From assembly GCA_035610835.1 (NCBI GenBank), contig CM069444.1, positions 4,515,172-4,579,171 of the forward strand: DNA of 64,000 nucleotides, given 5' to 3'. The notes under the pieces are model-generated. The model was not told the DNA's origin. It was given only the letters and a program-made list of their open reading frames with translations, and ran no database searches. This DNA is from Ophiura sarsii (lineage: Eukaryota; Echinodermata; Ophiuroidea; Amphilepidida; Ophiuridae). A program made the translations under genes and the position numbers. Each line of letters opens with the position of its first letter. The first letter of the stretch is position 1. This document shows positions 42,701 through 45,748 of this stretch, piece by piece.

Positions 42701-43206
42701 TATGTTAAAGGGGCAATAAGATATTGCCGAGAAATACGAAATTTAGAATAAAAAACAATTCATTCAATAGATAAGATACGAAATTTGAGTCTAGATTGAA
42801 ATAGCTCTAACATAATATTTACGTTTAAGAGCAATATGTGATTTTGATACACCCTGTATACAATTATTTTCAGTAACATTTCCCAAATTTCTCATGGTGA
42901 TCCTAATGATGATGCAATTCAATAATGTTGGAATTTTTGAAACTTTTTGAAGTTTTGGAACAGTCGTCTGCAGACGACTGCCGCGTGGAAAGCGGACCTA
43001 TGTTTACCAAAATGTATTATTGACATAAAACCGTACCTTGAAATAATTTACGTAAGTCTTTTTACCTTAGAATTAAGGGTTTCAATCGCACTAAAATCTA
43101 GGAATATGAAAATAACAAACGTACCAGATTGTGCCAGTGTGCCTTGGTTCCAGAATGTAGCCACCACTATCAGAGTAAAAACTCTCATTGTTAATATCCG
43201 TATCAT
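1691..43206 (-). CDS. Spliced gene model: signal peptide, Methyltransf_FA, fucolectin-type F5/8C, seven Calx-beta repeats, TM, short tail
   Basis: Twenty-one exons join in one frame to 1,288 residues; each junction was checked by hand for GT-AG and reading frame. Residues 1-25 are a signal peptide, about 50-200 resemble Methyltransf_FA, about 204-352 a fucolectin/tachylectin/pentraxin-type F5/8C lectin domain, about 355-1172 seven Calx-beta repeats, 1184-1208 a transmembrane helix, and 1209-1288 the cytoplasmic tail. Calx-beta repeats are extracellular or cytosolic beta-sandwiches, often Ca2+-binding, in adhesion proteins and Na/Ca exchangers; F5/8C-FTP domains bind carbohydrate. A role as a surface adhesion or recognition receptor is inferred. 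Family membership comes from recognised motifs, not a search. All introns are phase 1. The 3' end could use a further exon, because a donor-like site lies inside the last exon. Confidence 0.85.
2833..3085. repeat. Small foldback repeat in intron 20
   Basis: 'aaactatag ... cagttccaaattggcgaag' at about 2838-2880 matches the reverse complement of about 3043-3085 with a few mismatches. Purpose unknown; probably a MITE remnant. Confidence 0.4.
3173..3412 (-). CDS. Exon 20: Calx-beta repeat 7, second half, and juxtamembrane linker
   Basis: Encodes residues 1096-1176. LSPEDFQAVGTTLQFGSG ('D-F/Y' then an L-x-F-x-x-G strand), ISLPFTIFIVDDDISDEG, QETFELVLSNG and VAVVTIIDDG complete the seventh repeat. 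A Gly/Pro linker GDGVPGPAGG follows, leading to the transmembrane exon. The acceptor follows TATTCAG; the donor is GTAAGT at 3167-3172. Confidence 0.88.
4042..4140 (-). CDS. Exon 19: Calx-beta repeat 7, first half
   Basis: Encodes residues 1063-1096. DNEFRFESPVYTIRESAGQF is followed by QINVLNTGGQGSVG, a Calx-beta opening with 'F-x-x-x-x-Y-x-I-x-E-s-x-G'. The usual Arg of 'V-x-R' is replaced by Asn. The acceptor follows TCTCAAG; the donor is GTAAGT at 4036-4041. Confidence 0.84.
4374..4861. mobile_element. MITE with 8-bp target duplication TGCGTTTA (hAT-like) in intron 18
   Basis: The element is bounded by the direct repeat TGCGTTTA at 4366-4373 and 4862-4869. Its ends are inverted: GCAAGCCATTAGGGTCATTA on the left, and the reverse complement on the right with the same core. 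The subterminal sequence (tcttgcgacaacgcgttgct against tattgcgacaacgcgttgct) also matches. Eight-base target duplications are typical of hAT elements. The interior has an approximately 33-bp tandem repeat (aaactat...ttggatatccaacaatctt) at about 4650-4770. No coding capacity. Confidence 0.75.
5255..5491 (-). CDS. Exon 18: Calx-beta repeat 6, second half
   Basis: Encodes residues 984-1063. VRVSDGTAQNSVDYFTAST is followed by FLPGETQKPISFGIIDDN, PDKTFTVTLTGSSDGG and VVIVTIQDDES. All canonical second-half Calx-beta motifs are present ('D-G-T-A-x-x-x-x-D-Y', 'P-G-E-x-x-x-x-x', 'F-x-V-x-L', 'V-x-I-x-D-D'). The acceptor follows TCTTACAG. The donor GTTTGT at 5249-5254 is weak. A mariner-like terminus starts about 20 bp upstream of the acceptor, so the usual branch-point region falls inside transposon sequence. 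Confidence 0.87.
5514..5662. mobile_element. Mariner-like 5' end fragment next to exon 18
   Basis: It starts CGAGGGTCCTTCAATAAGTT after a TA and matches the left end of the 1.07-kb element at 30172 for about 150 bp. It is cut at 5664 by a hAT-like terminus (CAGTGGCGTAAC). The element end lies about 20 bp from the exon 18 acceptor. Confidence 0.7.
5664..6005. mobile_element. hAT-like MITE fragment with poly-C tract, purine-rich stretch and perfect hairpin
   Basis: It begins CAGTGGCGTAACAGCC, then a poly-C run of about 20 bases. It carries 'gaaggtgctcagcagaaaat', a 150-bp A/G-rich stretch, a perfect hairpin at 5897-5959, and 'gaccgtgcgaaattttgtga' blocks. Parts recur in inverted orientation at 48112-48258. 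The right terminus was not identified. Confidence 0.55.
6119..6551. repeat. Tandem duplication of about 217 bp abutting exon 17
   Basis: Copy 1 (about 6119-6333) and copy 2 (about 6337-6551) share 'gttctgcagcaagttttnag' and 'gaatggataaatggatgatg' at a constant offset of 216-218 bp. Copy 2 ends on the donor of exon 17. Copy 1 carries the same GTAAGT (minus strand) without the exon. Confidence 0.75.
6549..6647 (-). CDS. Exon 17: Calx-beta repeat 6, first half
   Basis: Encodes residues 951-984. The translation DTCSFITPTLEVAETDGVA followed by TLSIIRDGNTGGAC matches the Calx-beta opening 'F-x-x-x-x-x-x-V-x-E-x-x-G-x-a-x-l-x-I-x-R-x-G'. It was recovered because repeat 6 otherwise lacked its first half. 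The acceptor follows ATTTACAG; the donor is GTAAGT at 6543-6548. The donor lies at the edge of a local tandem duplication of about 217 bp, so the neighbouring copy has a matching pseudo-donor at 6325-6330. A different plus-strand frame across this site (6281-6709) is a shadow. Confidence 0.8.
6710..7467. other. Intron 16 remainder and flanks; nothing recognised between 6710 and 7467
   Basis: AT-rich intronic sequence without recognisable coding, RNA or terminal-repeat signals. Confidence 0.4.
7468..7698 (-). CDS. Exon 16: Calx-beta repeat 5, second half
   Basis: Encodes residues 874-951. The translation contains FGAIDGVDYRAIDENIQFP, a strand DSRDITIPILDN, NRRFRVRISDADG, and the closing IIVITDND. 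This keeps the 'D-Y', 'F-x-V-x-I-s-x' and final acidic motifs of a Calx-beta second half. It lacks an internal methionine, which explains why it does not appear as a methionine-initiated frame. The acceptor follows TAAACAG; the donor is GTTAGT at 7462-7467. Confidence 0.83.
8318..8422 (-). CDS. Exon 15: Calx-beta repeat 5, first half
   Basis: Encodes residues 839-874. GTYSLISASSISENAGQLVV is followed by TVRRGGALVNRIGNV, a clear Calx-beta opening with 'E-N-x-G-x-x-x-V-T-V-x-R-x-G'. The acceptor follows TTTCAG at 8423-8428; the donor is GTAAGT at 8312-8317. A minisatellite begins only about 47 bp upstream of the acceptor (8469-9008). Confidence 0.87.
8469..9008. repeat. Minisatellite, unit about 43-45 bp, in intron 14
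   Basis: About a dozen imperfect copies of a unit reading 'gggacactcggataggtttg' then 'tgaatagttgcatcgggaaagaa'. Read on the minus strand it gives repeated 'FPMQLFTNLSECPF'-like frames; these are not genes. Confidence 0.9.
9397..9633 (-). CDS. Exon 14: Calx-beta repeat 4, second half
   Basis: Encodes residues 760-839. It contains FGSADTAVRGDDFYAGTISG ('T-A-x-x-G-x-D-F'), a strand with TIPDGETSVTEQIGIIDDN ('G-E-x-x-x-x-x-x-I-x-I-i-D-D'), TTEQFTVRLSDVS, and the closing AIISIIDDDG. This is one of the most canonical Calx-beta halves here. The acceptor follows TATATAG; the donor is GTAAGT at 9391-9396. Confidence 0.9.
9922..10023 (-). CDS. Exon 13: Calx-beta repeat 4, first half
   Basis: Encodes residues 726-760. 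The translation YLVSLTSATYLGSEANGVAE followed by VTVSRTENGGDIDF has the 'y-x-g-x-E-x-x-G-x-x-x-V-x-V-x-R' pattern of a Calx-beta opening. Only 34 codons; found because exons 12 and 14 leave one half-domain missing. The acceptor follows TTTTTAG; the donor is a weaker GTTGGT at 9916-9921. The following intron (288 bp) is the shortest in the gene. Confidence 0.82.
10329..10343. repeat. Poly-C tract
   Basis: A run of about 14 C in intron 12. Over twenty comparable C or G runs (10 to about 40 bases) are scattered through the window, mostly inside or at the ends of CAGTGGCGTA-type elements. Confidence 0.9.
10571..10828 (-). CDS. Exon 12: Calx-beta repeat 3, second half
   Basis: Encodes residues 640-726. 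STSGDTATEGSQSQGQQGAD is an extended, Gln-rich version of the usual 'T-x-x-G-T-A-x-x-G-x-D-Y' motif. It is followed by SIFQDSVREGDEKFQVYL and closed by VKSVTIKDDD. Two AG sites lie 6 nt apart at the acceptor (CAG at 10835-10837 and TAG at 10829-10831); only the inner one keeps the frame. The donor is GTAAGT at 10565-10570. Confidence 0.87.
11648..11758 (-). CDS. Exon 11: Calx-beta repeat 3, first half
   Basis: Encodes residues 603-640. GATFSLADSSATVLESAVSY is followed by TVTVTRSGYSGDFGDLV, a textbook Calx-beta opening including the 'V-T-R-x-G' motif. The acceptor follows TTTCTAG; the donor is GTAAGT at 11642-11647. Splicing at these sites keeps the frame into exon 12. Confidence 0.87.
12878..13132 (-). 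CDS. Exon 10: Calx-beta repeat 2, second half
   Basis: Encodes residues 518-603. It contains ASVGSDFTIENTLPRQIDFE, with the 'A-x-x-G-x-D-F/Y' motif and an F-E-x-x-E strand, then ITIFGNDLAELTETINFELQ and a closing strand SVCIEDTDG. It is slightly longer than the other second halves because of the loop VSPAGVGSIDATNGT. The acceptor follows TTTACAG; the donor is GTAAGT. Confidence 0.88.
13420..13720. repeat. Interspersed repeat family with CGTCTGCAGACG core, copy in intron 9
   Basis: 'tttctcatggtgattccaaa' followed by 'tatggtaatgaaattctatt' and, about 100 bp on, 'gtcgtctgcagacgccgcgt'. Related copies occur at about 3460-3600 (inverted), 42890-43000 and 43655-43870. Confidence 0.65.
13767..13883 (-). 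CDS. Exon 9: Calx-beta repeat 2, first half
   Basis: Encodes residues 479-518. The translation PLFTFSASKFTIAEPENNNN leads into LQFDLQIIRAGYTQVQASV, a typical Calx-beta opening: 'F-x-F-x-x-x-x-y-x-I-x-E-x' then a strand ending in 'I-x-R-x-G'. Only 39 codons, so it was found by matching the missing half-domain between exons 8 and 10. The acceptor follows TTTCCAG; the donor is GTAGGT at 13761-13766. Confidence 0.83.
14010..14224. mobile_element. hAT-like MITE with CAGTGGCGTAACT/AGTTATGCCACTG ends and poly-C tracts
   Basis: Left end CAGTGGCGTAACTAGA; right end TATAGTTATGCCACTG, its near reverse complement. Contains two poly-C tracts. The flanking 8 bases do not match, so the target duplication is not preserved. 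Confidence 0.6.
14407..14646 (-). CDS. Exon 8: Calx-beta repeat 1, second half
   Basis: Encodes residues 399-479. INVIDGTAVDDTDFSF matches the 'T-x-D-G-T-A-x-x-x-x-D-Y/F' motif, TGDRQFMLELGYF matches 'E-x-x-E-x-F-x-v-x-L', and ANVTIIDND is the closing 'a-x-V-x-I-x-D-D/N-D' strand. The acidic terminal loop is the usual Ca2+-binding end of the fold. The acceptor follows TACTCAG; the donor is GTGAGT at 14401-14406. Confidence 0.85.
14929..15045. mobile_element. Mariner-like terminal fragment in intron 7
   Basis: 'agggtcattcattaagttct' and the next 90 bases match the inverted right end of the element at 30172-31243 (acctcctcactcataacatc, gtcagcctcatgaca). No partner end is present, so it is a truncated copy. 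Confidence 0.7.
15154..15183. repeat. (TA)n microsatellite
   Basis: About 26 bases of alternating TA in intron 7. Confidence 0.85.
15730..15867 (-). CDS. Exon 7: Calx-beta repeat 1, first half
   Basis: Encodes residues 353-399. A short linker (VTDEERAALLPTCSF) leads into RDTEYTVVEGTNILTITEIA, the 'y-x-V-x-E-g-x-g-x-l-x-i-x-V' strand pair that opens Calx-beta domains. The acceptor is TTGCAG before TCACAGATG; the donor is GTATGT at 15724-15729. This is the least canonical Calx-beta first half: the usual V-x-R motif is absent and extra cysteines (YYACAY) are present. Confidence 0.75.
16355..16615 (-). CDS. Exon 6: last part of fucolectin-type F5/8C domain
   Basis: Encodes residues 266-353. It contains DNKDFRLDNSVFFVGG, CNNAPTINTNAQCGTPIS, and GQFVQIQRMETSNEELNLCE followed by VQVFG. 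The last block is the signature end of FTP domains ('G-R-Y-V-x-V ... L-x-L-C-E-V-x-V-y-G'). The Cys content is typical of the disulfide-bonded lectin fold. A second Arg (KDFR) lies where fucose-binding members have their 'E-R' arginine, so sugar binding is possible but not shown. The acceptor follows TGAACAG; the donor is GTAATA. Confidence 0.88.
16802..17682. mobile_element. hAT-like element (881 bp) with poly-C tracts near both ends, intron 5
   Basis: Left end CAGTAGCGTACC, right end AGATACGCCACTG. The flanks CTGTTGAC (16794-16801) and CTGTTGGT (17683-17690) look like a decayed 8-bp target duplication (6 of 8). The interior has a 300-bp A/G-rich stretch and 'atttcgcgcgctacgctcac', a motif shared with the insertions at 29064 and 41950. 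No transposase frame. Confidence 0.6.
17970..18536. mobile_element. MITE with inverted ends CAGGGTGAGTAAAAA, intron 5
   Basis: Left 'cagggtgagtaaaaaaacac' and 'gtggaaagatgccatcttgt' match the reverse complement of the right end ('cagggcgagtcaaaaacact', 'gtggaaagaagccatcttgt') over about 70 bp. A TA precedes the left end; the right flank has changed to AA. Tc1/mariner-type by its CAGGGTG tip and TA site. It ends about 30 bp from the exon 5 donor. Confidence 0.7.
18568..18657 (-). CDS. Exon 5: middle of fucolectin-type F5/8C domain
   Basis: Encodes residues 236-266. NPYLTFRFQEDYVVEMIIVD aligns with the FTP-domain core 'N-P-W-W-x-V-D-L-x-x-x-y-x-V-x-x-V-x-I-x-N-R'. The two Trp are replaced by Tyr-Leu and the Asn before Arg by Asp (VDRDGS). 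The Arg of the family's sugar-binding 'NR' motif is retained. The acceptor follows CTTTCAG; the donor is GTAAGT at 18562-18567. A 567-bp MITE in the intron ends about 30 bp from this donor. Confidence 0.82.
19338..19616. repeat. Tandem duplication, period about 140 bp, G-rich
   Basis: 'attggtacagagcgactgcg' and 'tttggatagtaccacgtttg' both occur twice at an offset of about 140 bp. The pair runs into the GGGGT array downstream. Confidence 0.8.
19640..19715 (+). repeat. GGGGT tandem array (G-quadruplex-capable)
   Basis: About eight consecutive GGGGT units and variants. Several runs of four G within short spacing on the plus strand (the non-coding strand of the host gene). Confidence 0.85.
20309..20419. 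repeat. Foldback repeat with perfect 27-bp arms
   Basis: Arm 20309-20335 begins GCAAAACTTGATTAAAACAA and is the exact reverse complement of 20393-20419. The loop is 57 bp. Confidence 0.8.
20430..20660. mobile_element. Single arm of a Tc1/mariner-like long-inverted-repeat element
   Basis: 'gaaaatgtgacttttgaaaa' through 'gtgtacgaccttcttttgtt' matches each arm of the element at 24887-25511. The opposite arm is missing here. Confidence 0.7.
20844..20942 (-). pseudogene. Tc1-like transposase remnant (catalytic C-terminal motif)
   Basis: The minus-strand frame reads SGP-stop-NPIENLWR followed by TQVMARKPS, with two stop codons. This is the conserved 'S-P-D-L-N-P-I-E-N-L-W' block around the last catalytic acidic residue of Tc1 transposases. 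Nothing else of the gene is intact. Confidence 0.7.
21154..21252 (-). CDS. Exon 4: first third of fucolectin-type F5/8C domain
   Basis: Encodes residues 203-236. ADRLLIIDGDAATCHD corresponds to the 'A-x-A-x-D-G-N ... S-C-x-H-T' block that opens fucolectin/tachylectin-4/pentraxin (FTP) domains, including the conserved Asp-Gly and the Cys and His. The acceptor follows AATACAG; the donor is GTAGGT at 21148-21153. A poly-C tract of about 20 bases lies only some 20 bp beyond the donor in the intron. It was missed as an open frame because it is only 33 codons; it is identified by frame-consistent splicing between exons 3 and 5. Confidence 0.8.
22125..22450. repeat. Interspersed repeat with 31-bp tandem units
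   Basis: 'ggtactcaccgtataaggca' and 'tacggggatgtgccgctcca' precede four copies of a unit 'ttttcgcgaaaatttgccaa' plus 'aattaggtcta' (22308-22428). The tandem part is certain; the family is unclassified. Confidence 0.75.
22785..22885. repeat. Short tandem repeat 'tcatattatggctctgtaac'
   Basis: Three copies of a unit of 28 to 40 bp within a larger interspersed repeat that also has a diverged copy near 15080-15340 ('catccgattgcaaaattctt'). Confidence 0.7.
23209..23529 (-). CDS. Exon 3: main part of Methyltransf_FA-like domain
   Basis: Encodes residues 96-203. It begins (N)IGGDVPDGMGDVDNDD, an acidic loop that could bind Ca2+, and carries GQTYDMYVSFNPATGSITVG and SWTDGSPIQIKWLGFGS followed by T-G-D-P-S-E-W-T-F. 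The last blocks match the hallmark end of Methyltransf_FA domains: a W-S/T-x-G-x-I-x-V-G strand, a 'W-x-D' loop, then 'V/L-G-F-(S/G)-x8-11-EW-x-F'. The donor is GTAAGA. At 321 bp it is the longest internal exon. Next to it in the mature protein is the lectin-type domain of exons 4-6. Confidence 0.85.
24110..24480 (+). repeat. SINE-like repeat
   Basis: Contains 'taccttgcccaaggatacaa' and 'ggggctcgaactc', the latter resembling a pol III B box. The combination is common in short interspersed repeats of marine animals. Classification is tentative; no clear poly-A or terminal repeat found. Confidence 0.4.
24887..25511. mobile_element. Tc1/mariner-like non-autonomous element with about 210-bp inverted repeats
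   Basis: The left arm begins AAGTGCTCAACAAAAGAAAG after a TA; the right arm ends GTTGAGCACTT before a TA. The arms (about 24887-25105 and 25300-25511) match along their length. The central 190 bp are unique. No coding frame. A third arm lies at 20430-20660. Confidence 0.85.
26294..26497 (-). CDS. Exon 2: N-terminal part of Methyltransf_FA-like domain
   Basis: Encodes residues 28-96. The acceptor is TATATCAG followed by GATCCG; the donor is GTAAGT at 26288-26293. The segment INFRVNMRESTEMEIFLSPE has the pattern of the Methyltransf_FA (farnesoic acid O-methyltransferase) domain start, where a beta strand with R-V-N/K-A/M is followed by a strand reading as an 'I-x-L-S' turn. Despite the name, this domain in multidomain animal surface proteins is not shown to be catalytic, so I infer only a structural or binding module. 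The domain continues in exon 3. A TAG-free frame and 204-bp length (divisible by three) fit a symmetric phase 1-1 exon. Confidence 0.8.
26840..27677. mobile_element. MITE with CAGCGTGTTTTTA inverted ends, start of intron 1 side
   Basis: Left CAGCGTGTTTTTATTAAG and right AGTAAAAACACGCTG are inverted; both are flanked by TAT. Length 838 bp. The interior contains short inverted motifs such as 'aaccggttgctcgcatgagc' but no gene. Confidence 0.6.
28430..29400. repeat. Three diverged tandem copies of an approximately 255-bp unit
   Basis: Each unit has 'tatagaaaatgcttg'-like sequence, then 'aaaggccttagagtcgataa'-like sequence, then 'cagctacaaatcccac'-like sequence. Copies start near 28430, 28690 and 28980. 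The third is interrupted by an insertion at 29064-29324. Confidence 0.65.
29064..29324. mobile_element. Insertion with CAGGCCCGTAAGA/TCTTACGGCCCTG ends and CTTAG direct repeats
   Basis: Near-perfect 13-bp inverted ends flanked by CTTAG at 29059-29063 and 29325-29329. The neighbouring tandem copies lack the insertion and show the empty site. The interior has two 'ttcgcgcgctacgc' motifs also seen in the CAGTGGCGTA elements. Confidence 0.75.
29783..29885. repeat. Long near-perfect hairpin (about 45-bp arms)
   Basis: 'gggtgatacaagaaaatatt' and the next 25 bases pair with 29840-29885 with one or two mismatches around a loop of about 11 bases (gaatcggagac). Each arm also contains an internal 'aaaatattgcac' repeat. 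Confidence 0.8.
30172..31243. mobile_element. Mariner-like element, 1,072 bp, with TA target duplication, intron 1
   Basis: Both ends read CGAGGGTCATTCAATAAGTT inward and continue TCTACCTCCT, and both are flanked by TA (30170-30171, 31244-31245). Subterminal similarity continues for about 40 bp. No transposase frame is visible, so it is non-autonomous or decayed. Fragments of the same family lie in introns 7 and 17. Confidence 0.85.
31838..31981 (+). pseudogene. Transposase C-terminal remnant (Tc1/mariner class)
   Basis: The frame reads QVIRQRIDNACRALRRRRIS then RRAINSMKTRARLCINNNG and GGHVEGRAA-stop. This is the typical end of mariner/IS630-type transposases ('L-R-x-R-I-x-x-a-x ... M-x-x-R-x-x-x-C-I-x-x-N-G-G-H-x-E'). 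The catalytic part is missing upstream. Confidence 0.65.
32178..33296. mobile_element. Nested element with about 200-bp inverted repeats (GGGTGTCCCTAAAAAA ends)
   Basis: Left 'gggtgcacgtgtttacccaa' and 'caatcctgagatatggacaa' match the reverse complement of the right part (33060-33296). The same family is seen at 50107-51111. The interior may be a decayed transposase (for example the plus frame near 32700 reading TREFAIHFPNTHVPS), but this is weak. The left tip is uncertain by a few bases. Confidence 0.65.
34737..35330 (-). mobile_element. Probable non-LTR element 3' end (minus) with ATT tail
   Basis: Read on the minus strand, 'gtatcgcgcctcgagcacca' then 'gcgcattataaatccac' and (ATT)n is a typical LINE/SINE 3' end with a microsatellite tail (34740-34767). 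'gacgtggcgctgcaattgaa' and 'agctctgtccccccaagagt' occur upstream. Family not resolved. Confidence 0.45.
36650..36900. mobile_element. hAT-like MITE fragment with 'gaccgtgcgaaattttgtga' repeats and 33-base poly-C
   Basis: Four tandem 'ttttgtgaccgtgcgaaa' units, then a poly-C tract (about 36764-36796), then 'cttacgtgaaattcacgagg'. The same modules occur in the element at 58970-59380 in the opposite order and orientation. Confidence 0.6.
37442..38150 (-). pseudogene. LINE reverse-transcriptase polyprotein C-terminal fragment
   Basis: Minus-strand frames read SILFNHGFGHVWYNQGVGDV, then FKQRIQDTAQQNWFADISS, and upstream RPASIVLQISQNSTNNAAIG. These match the region after the reverse transcriptase in LINE ORF2 proteins ('G-x-x-x-v-W-x-x-Q-x-V-g-d ... 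F-K-Q-R-x-x-D'). It is broken by frameshifts and stops. Confidence 0.6.
38394..38999 (+). pseudogene. LINE (CR1/L2-like) 3' end with (ATTC)n tail
   Basis: The frame contains SYIGPRLWNDLPLSMRTACS and KRCLK-like sequence, the C-terminal end of CR1/L2-like ORF2. It is followed by a 3' UTR ending in 'gcgcttaataaatcacgttt' and five ATTC units, a standard microsatellite tail. It abuts the minus-strand LINE at 39000. Confidence 0.75.
39000..40770 (-). pseudogene. L1/Tx1-like LINE ORF2 fragment (RT and zinc-finger-like C-terminus)
   Basis: Broken frames give SDQTGFMKGHYIGENIRKTI, SIDFEKAFDKLEWDF, RGVRQGDP-like sequence (40310-40360), KISQYADD (about 40200-40240), then MRNLSIQGKILLVKTLALPK and NCTFCNGNVESLIHLFYECE. 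The order is that of an RT with 'F-A-D-D'-type catalytic box (here YADD) and a terminal C-x2-C-x-H-x-C motif. Several frameshifts; not functional. Confidence 0.8.
41174..41566. mobile_element. Foldback MITE with 10-bp flanking repeats AGGATATATA
   Basis: The flanks 41164-41173 and 41567-41576 are both AGGATATATA. The arms match over about 140 bp ('cttctttaatatgagatatt', 'cacgctaagatcgg'). A 9-10-bp duplication would fit a Mutator-like element. The centre (about 41313-41420) is unique. Confidence 0.65.
42890..43000. repeat. Copy of the CGTCTGCAGACG repeat just inside intron 1
   Basis: 'tttctcatggtgatcctaat' and 'gtcgtctgcagacgactgcc' match the intron 9 and 43655-43870 copies. It lies about 120 bp downstream of the exon 1 donor. 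Confidence 0.6.
43125..43206 (-). CDS. Exon 1: signal peptide
   Basis: Encodes residues 1-27 plus the first base of codon 28. A short charged start (MIRILTMR) is followed by a hydrophobic stretch (VFTLIVVATFW) and a small-residue cleavage region TLA-QS, with likely cleavage after Ala25. The reading frame stays open upstream to 43413, but the hydrophobic core sits correctly behind the methionines at 43206 or 43188, so one of these is the likely start. The donor GTACGT at 43119-43124 leaves one base (G), which joins the GA of exon 2 to make Gly28. The following intron is by far the largest, about 16.6 kb. Confidence 0.8.
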
Positions 43207-43654
43207 CCTCCTTGGTTTACATTCAGGGGTTTCTCCTCCTGCGTGGATCGGTTTTACAGCAACATTTATTTGTTCATCAAGATCACCGCGAGTAAAAAAT
43301 AGGCGTCCACGACATGCAAGATTAAAAAACACACTGAAAACAAGGATACGCCTAGTCTGAATATGCGCGAAATATAAAATACGGTAGTTACCATTGGTCG
43401 CATCGTACCGCATGAATGTATACGTCGTATTTAACCATCAATCCAAAAGGTTTTTTGTTGTTACTTTATGATATTCCAGACGATATTCTTCGAACAACTG
43501 ATCAGGATCATTGAACAGATAATTGTAAAGATTTGACGATCAAGTTCATTGAGTAGGGGCTCCCGCTGTATGAATCCATGTATTCTTTATGTATACCCTT
43601 TCCACGCGGCTACATTAGTATTATTATACTATAGGTTTACCAATTCAAATATTT

Positions 43655-43870
43655 TTTAGAAACCTTTCCCAATTTTCAATGTCTATCTCAAGGATCATAC
43701 TGACCCAATACTAGGCATGTTTGTACTTATTTCAATGCATTTCTCATGGTGATTCTAAATGTGGTAATGAAATTCAATAATGTTGACATTTTGGAAACAT
43801 TTTTTGTTTTTGAATGTCTTCTGCGGACGCTTACCGCATGAAAAGCGTTAATAAGTTCCAATGGAAATTC
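43655..43870. repeat. Copy of the CGTCTGCAGACG-type repeat upstream of the gene
   Basis: 'aatgtctatctcaaggatca', 'tttctcatggtgattctaaa' and 'gtcttctgcggacgcttacc'. It lies about 450 bp upstream of the start codon. Confidence 0.6.
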
Positions 43871-45220
<1,350 letters not shown>

Positions 45221-45519
45221 CTATTATTATTAAAGTTAGACACTTTTTAAAACGGTGTGTTTTAAGTCAACGGTACTAGCGTTTAGCTTAAAACAACGTT
45301 TAAAATGCGTACGAGAATACGGCCTATTGAATCCAGTAAGACCATCACACACATGACTGCAGCATACAAATTGCAAAGGTCCGGTTTGTTTGCTCAAACG
45401 CGATCGACTCATCAAATCTTTAAACAACTGCCTTTTCCTTCTTTTTTTAAGATGTTTTTAAAGCGCTTCTATGGACACAGATTCTATGGACACAGATCGA
45501 CGGTCAACACAGATCGCCG

Positions 45520-45714
45520 GTCAACACCAACAAGCCACCTGTCGGACACCACTTTAACCTTCCCAACCACACTATGTCTGATATGATCTTACAGGGCATT
45601 AAATCTTTAGGTAGCCGTTCAGAAGTGGTACGTCTCAGTAGAGAGAAACTATGGATGAAGCGTCTTCTCACCATTCAGCCCCATGGCCTAAACATCCAGG
45701 AAGGGAACGATTAG
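45520..45714 (+). pseudogene. Penelope-like element remnant (GIY-YIG region C-terminus)
   Basis: The frame reads VNTNKPPVGHHFNLPNHTMS, then SREKLWMKRLLTIQPHGLNI and QEGND-stop. The 'P-V-G-x-H-F-N-L-P-x-H-x-x-x-D-M' and 'R-E-x-x-W-x-x-x-L-x-T-x-x-P-x-G-L-N' blocks are those at the end of GIY-YIG domains in Penelope-like retroelements. Downstream, 'tctgttagaatcgaaacgtc' fits the usual 3' part. The reverse transcriptase is absent. Confidence 0.65.
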
Positions 45715-45721
45715 ACTCTAT

Positions 45722-45748
45722 CCACCCCCCCCCCCCCCCCCCCCCACC
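45722..45748. repeat. Poly-C tract
   Basis: About 23 C in a row after the Penelope-like remnant. Confidence 0.9.

Noticed and set aside
41575..42860. Possible TA element between 'acaaggtgtataaaaaacgc' and 'gattttgatacaccctgtat'
   Set aside because: The two ends share only the general GGTGTAT.. tip; the longer arms do not match, so they may belong to different elements.
43048..43413. Upstream extension of the exon 1 frame to 43413
   Set aside because: The extra N-terminal residues are charged and mixed, and would bury the signal peptide; the methionines at 43206 or 43188 fit better. Kept only as a possibility.
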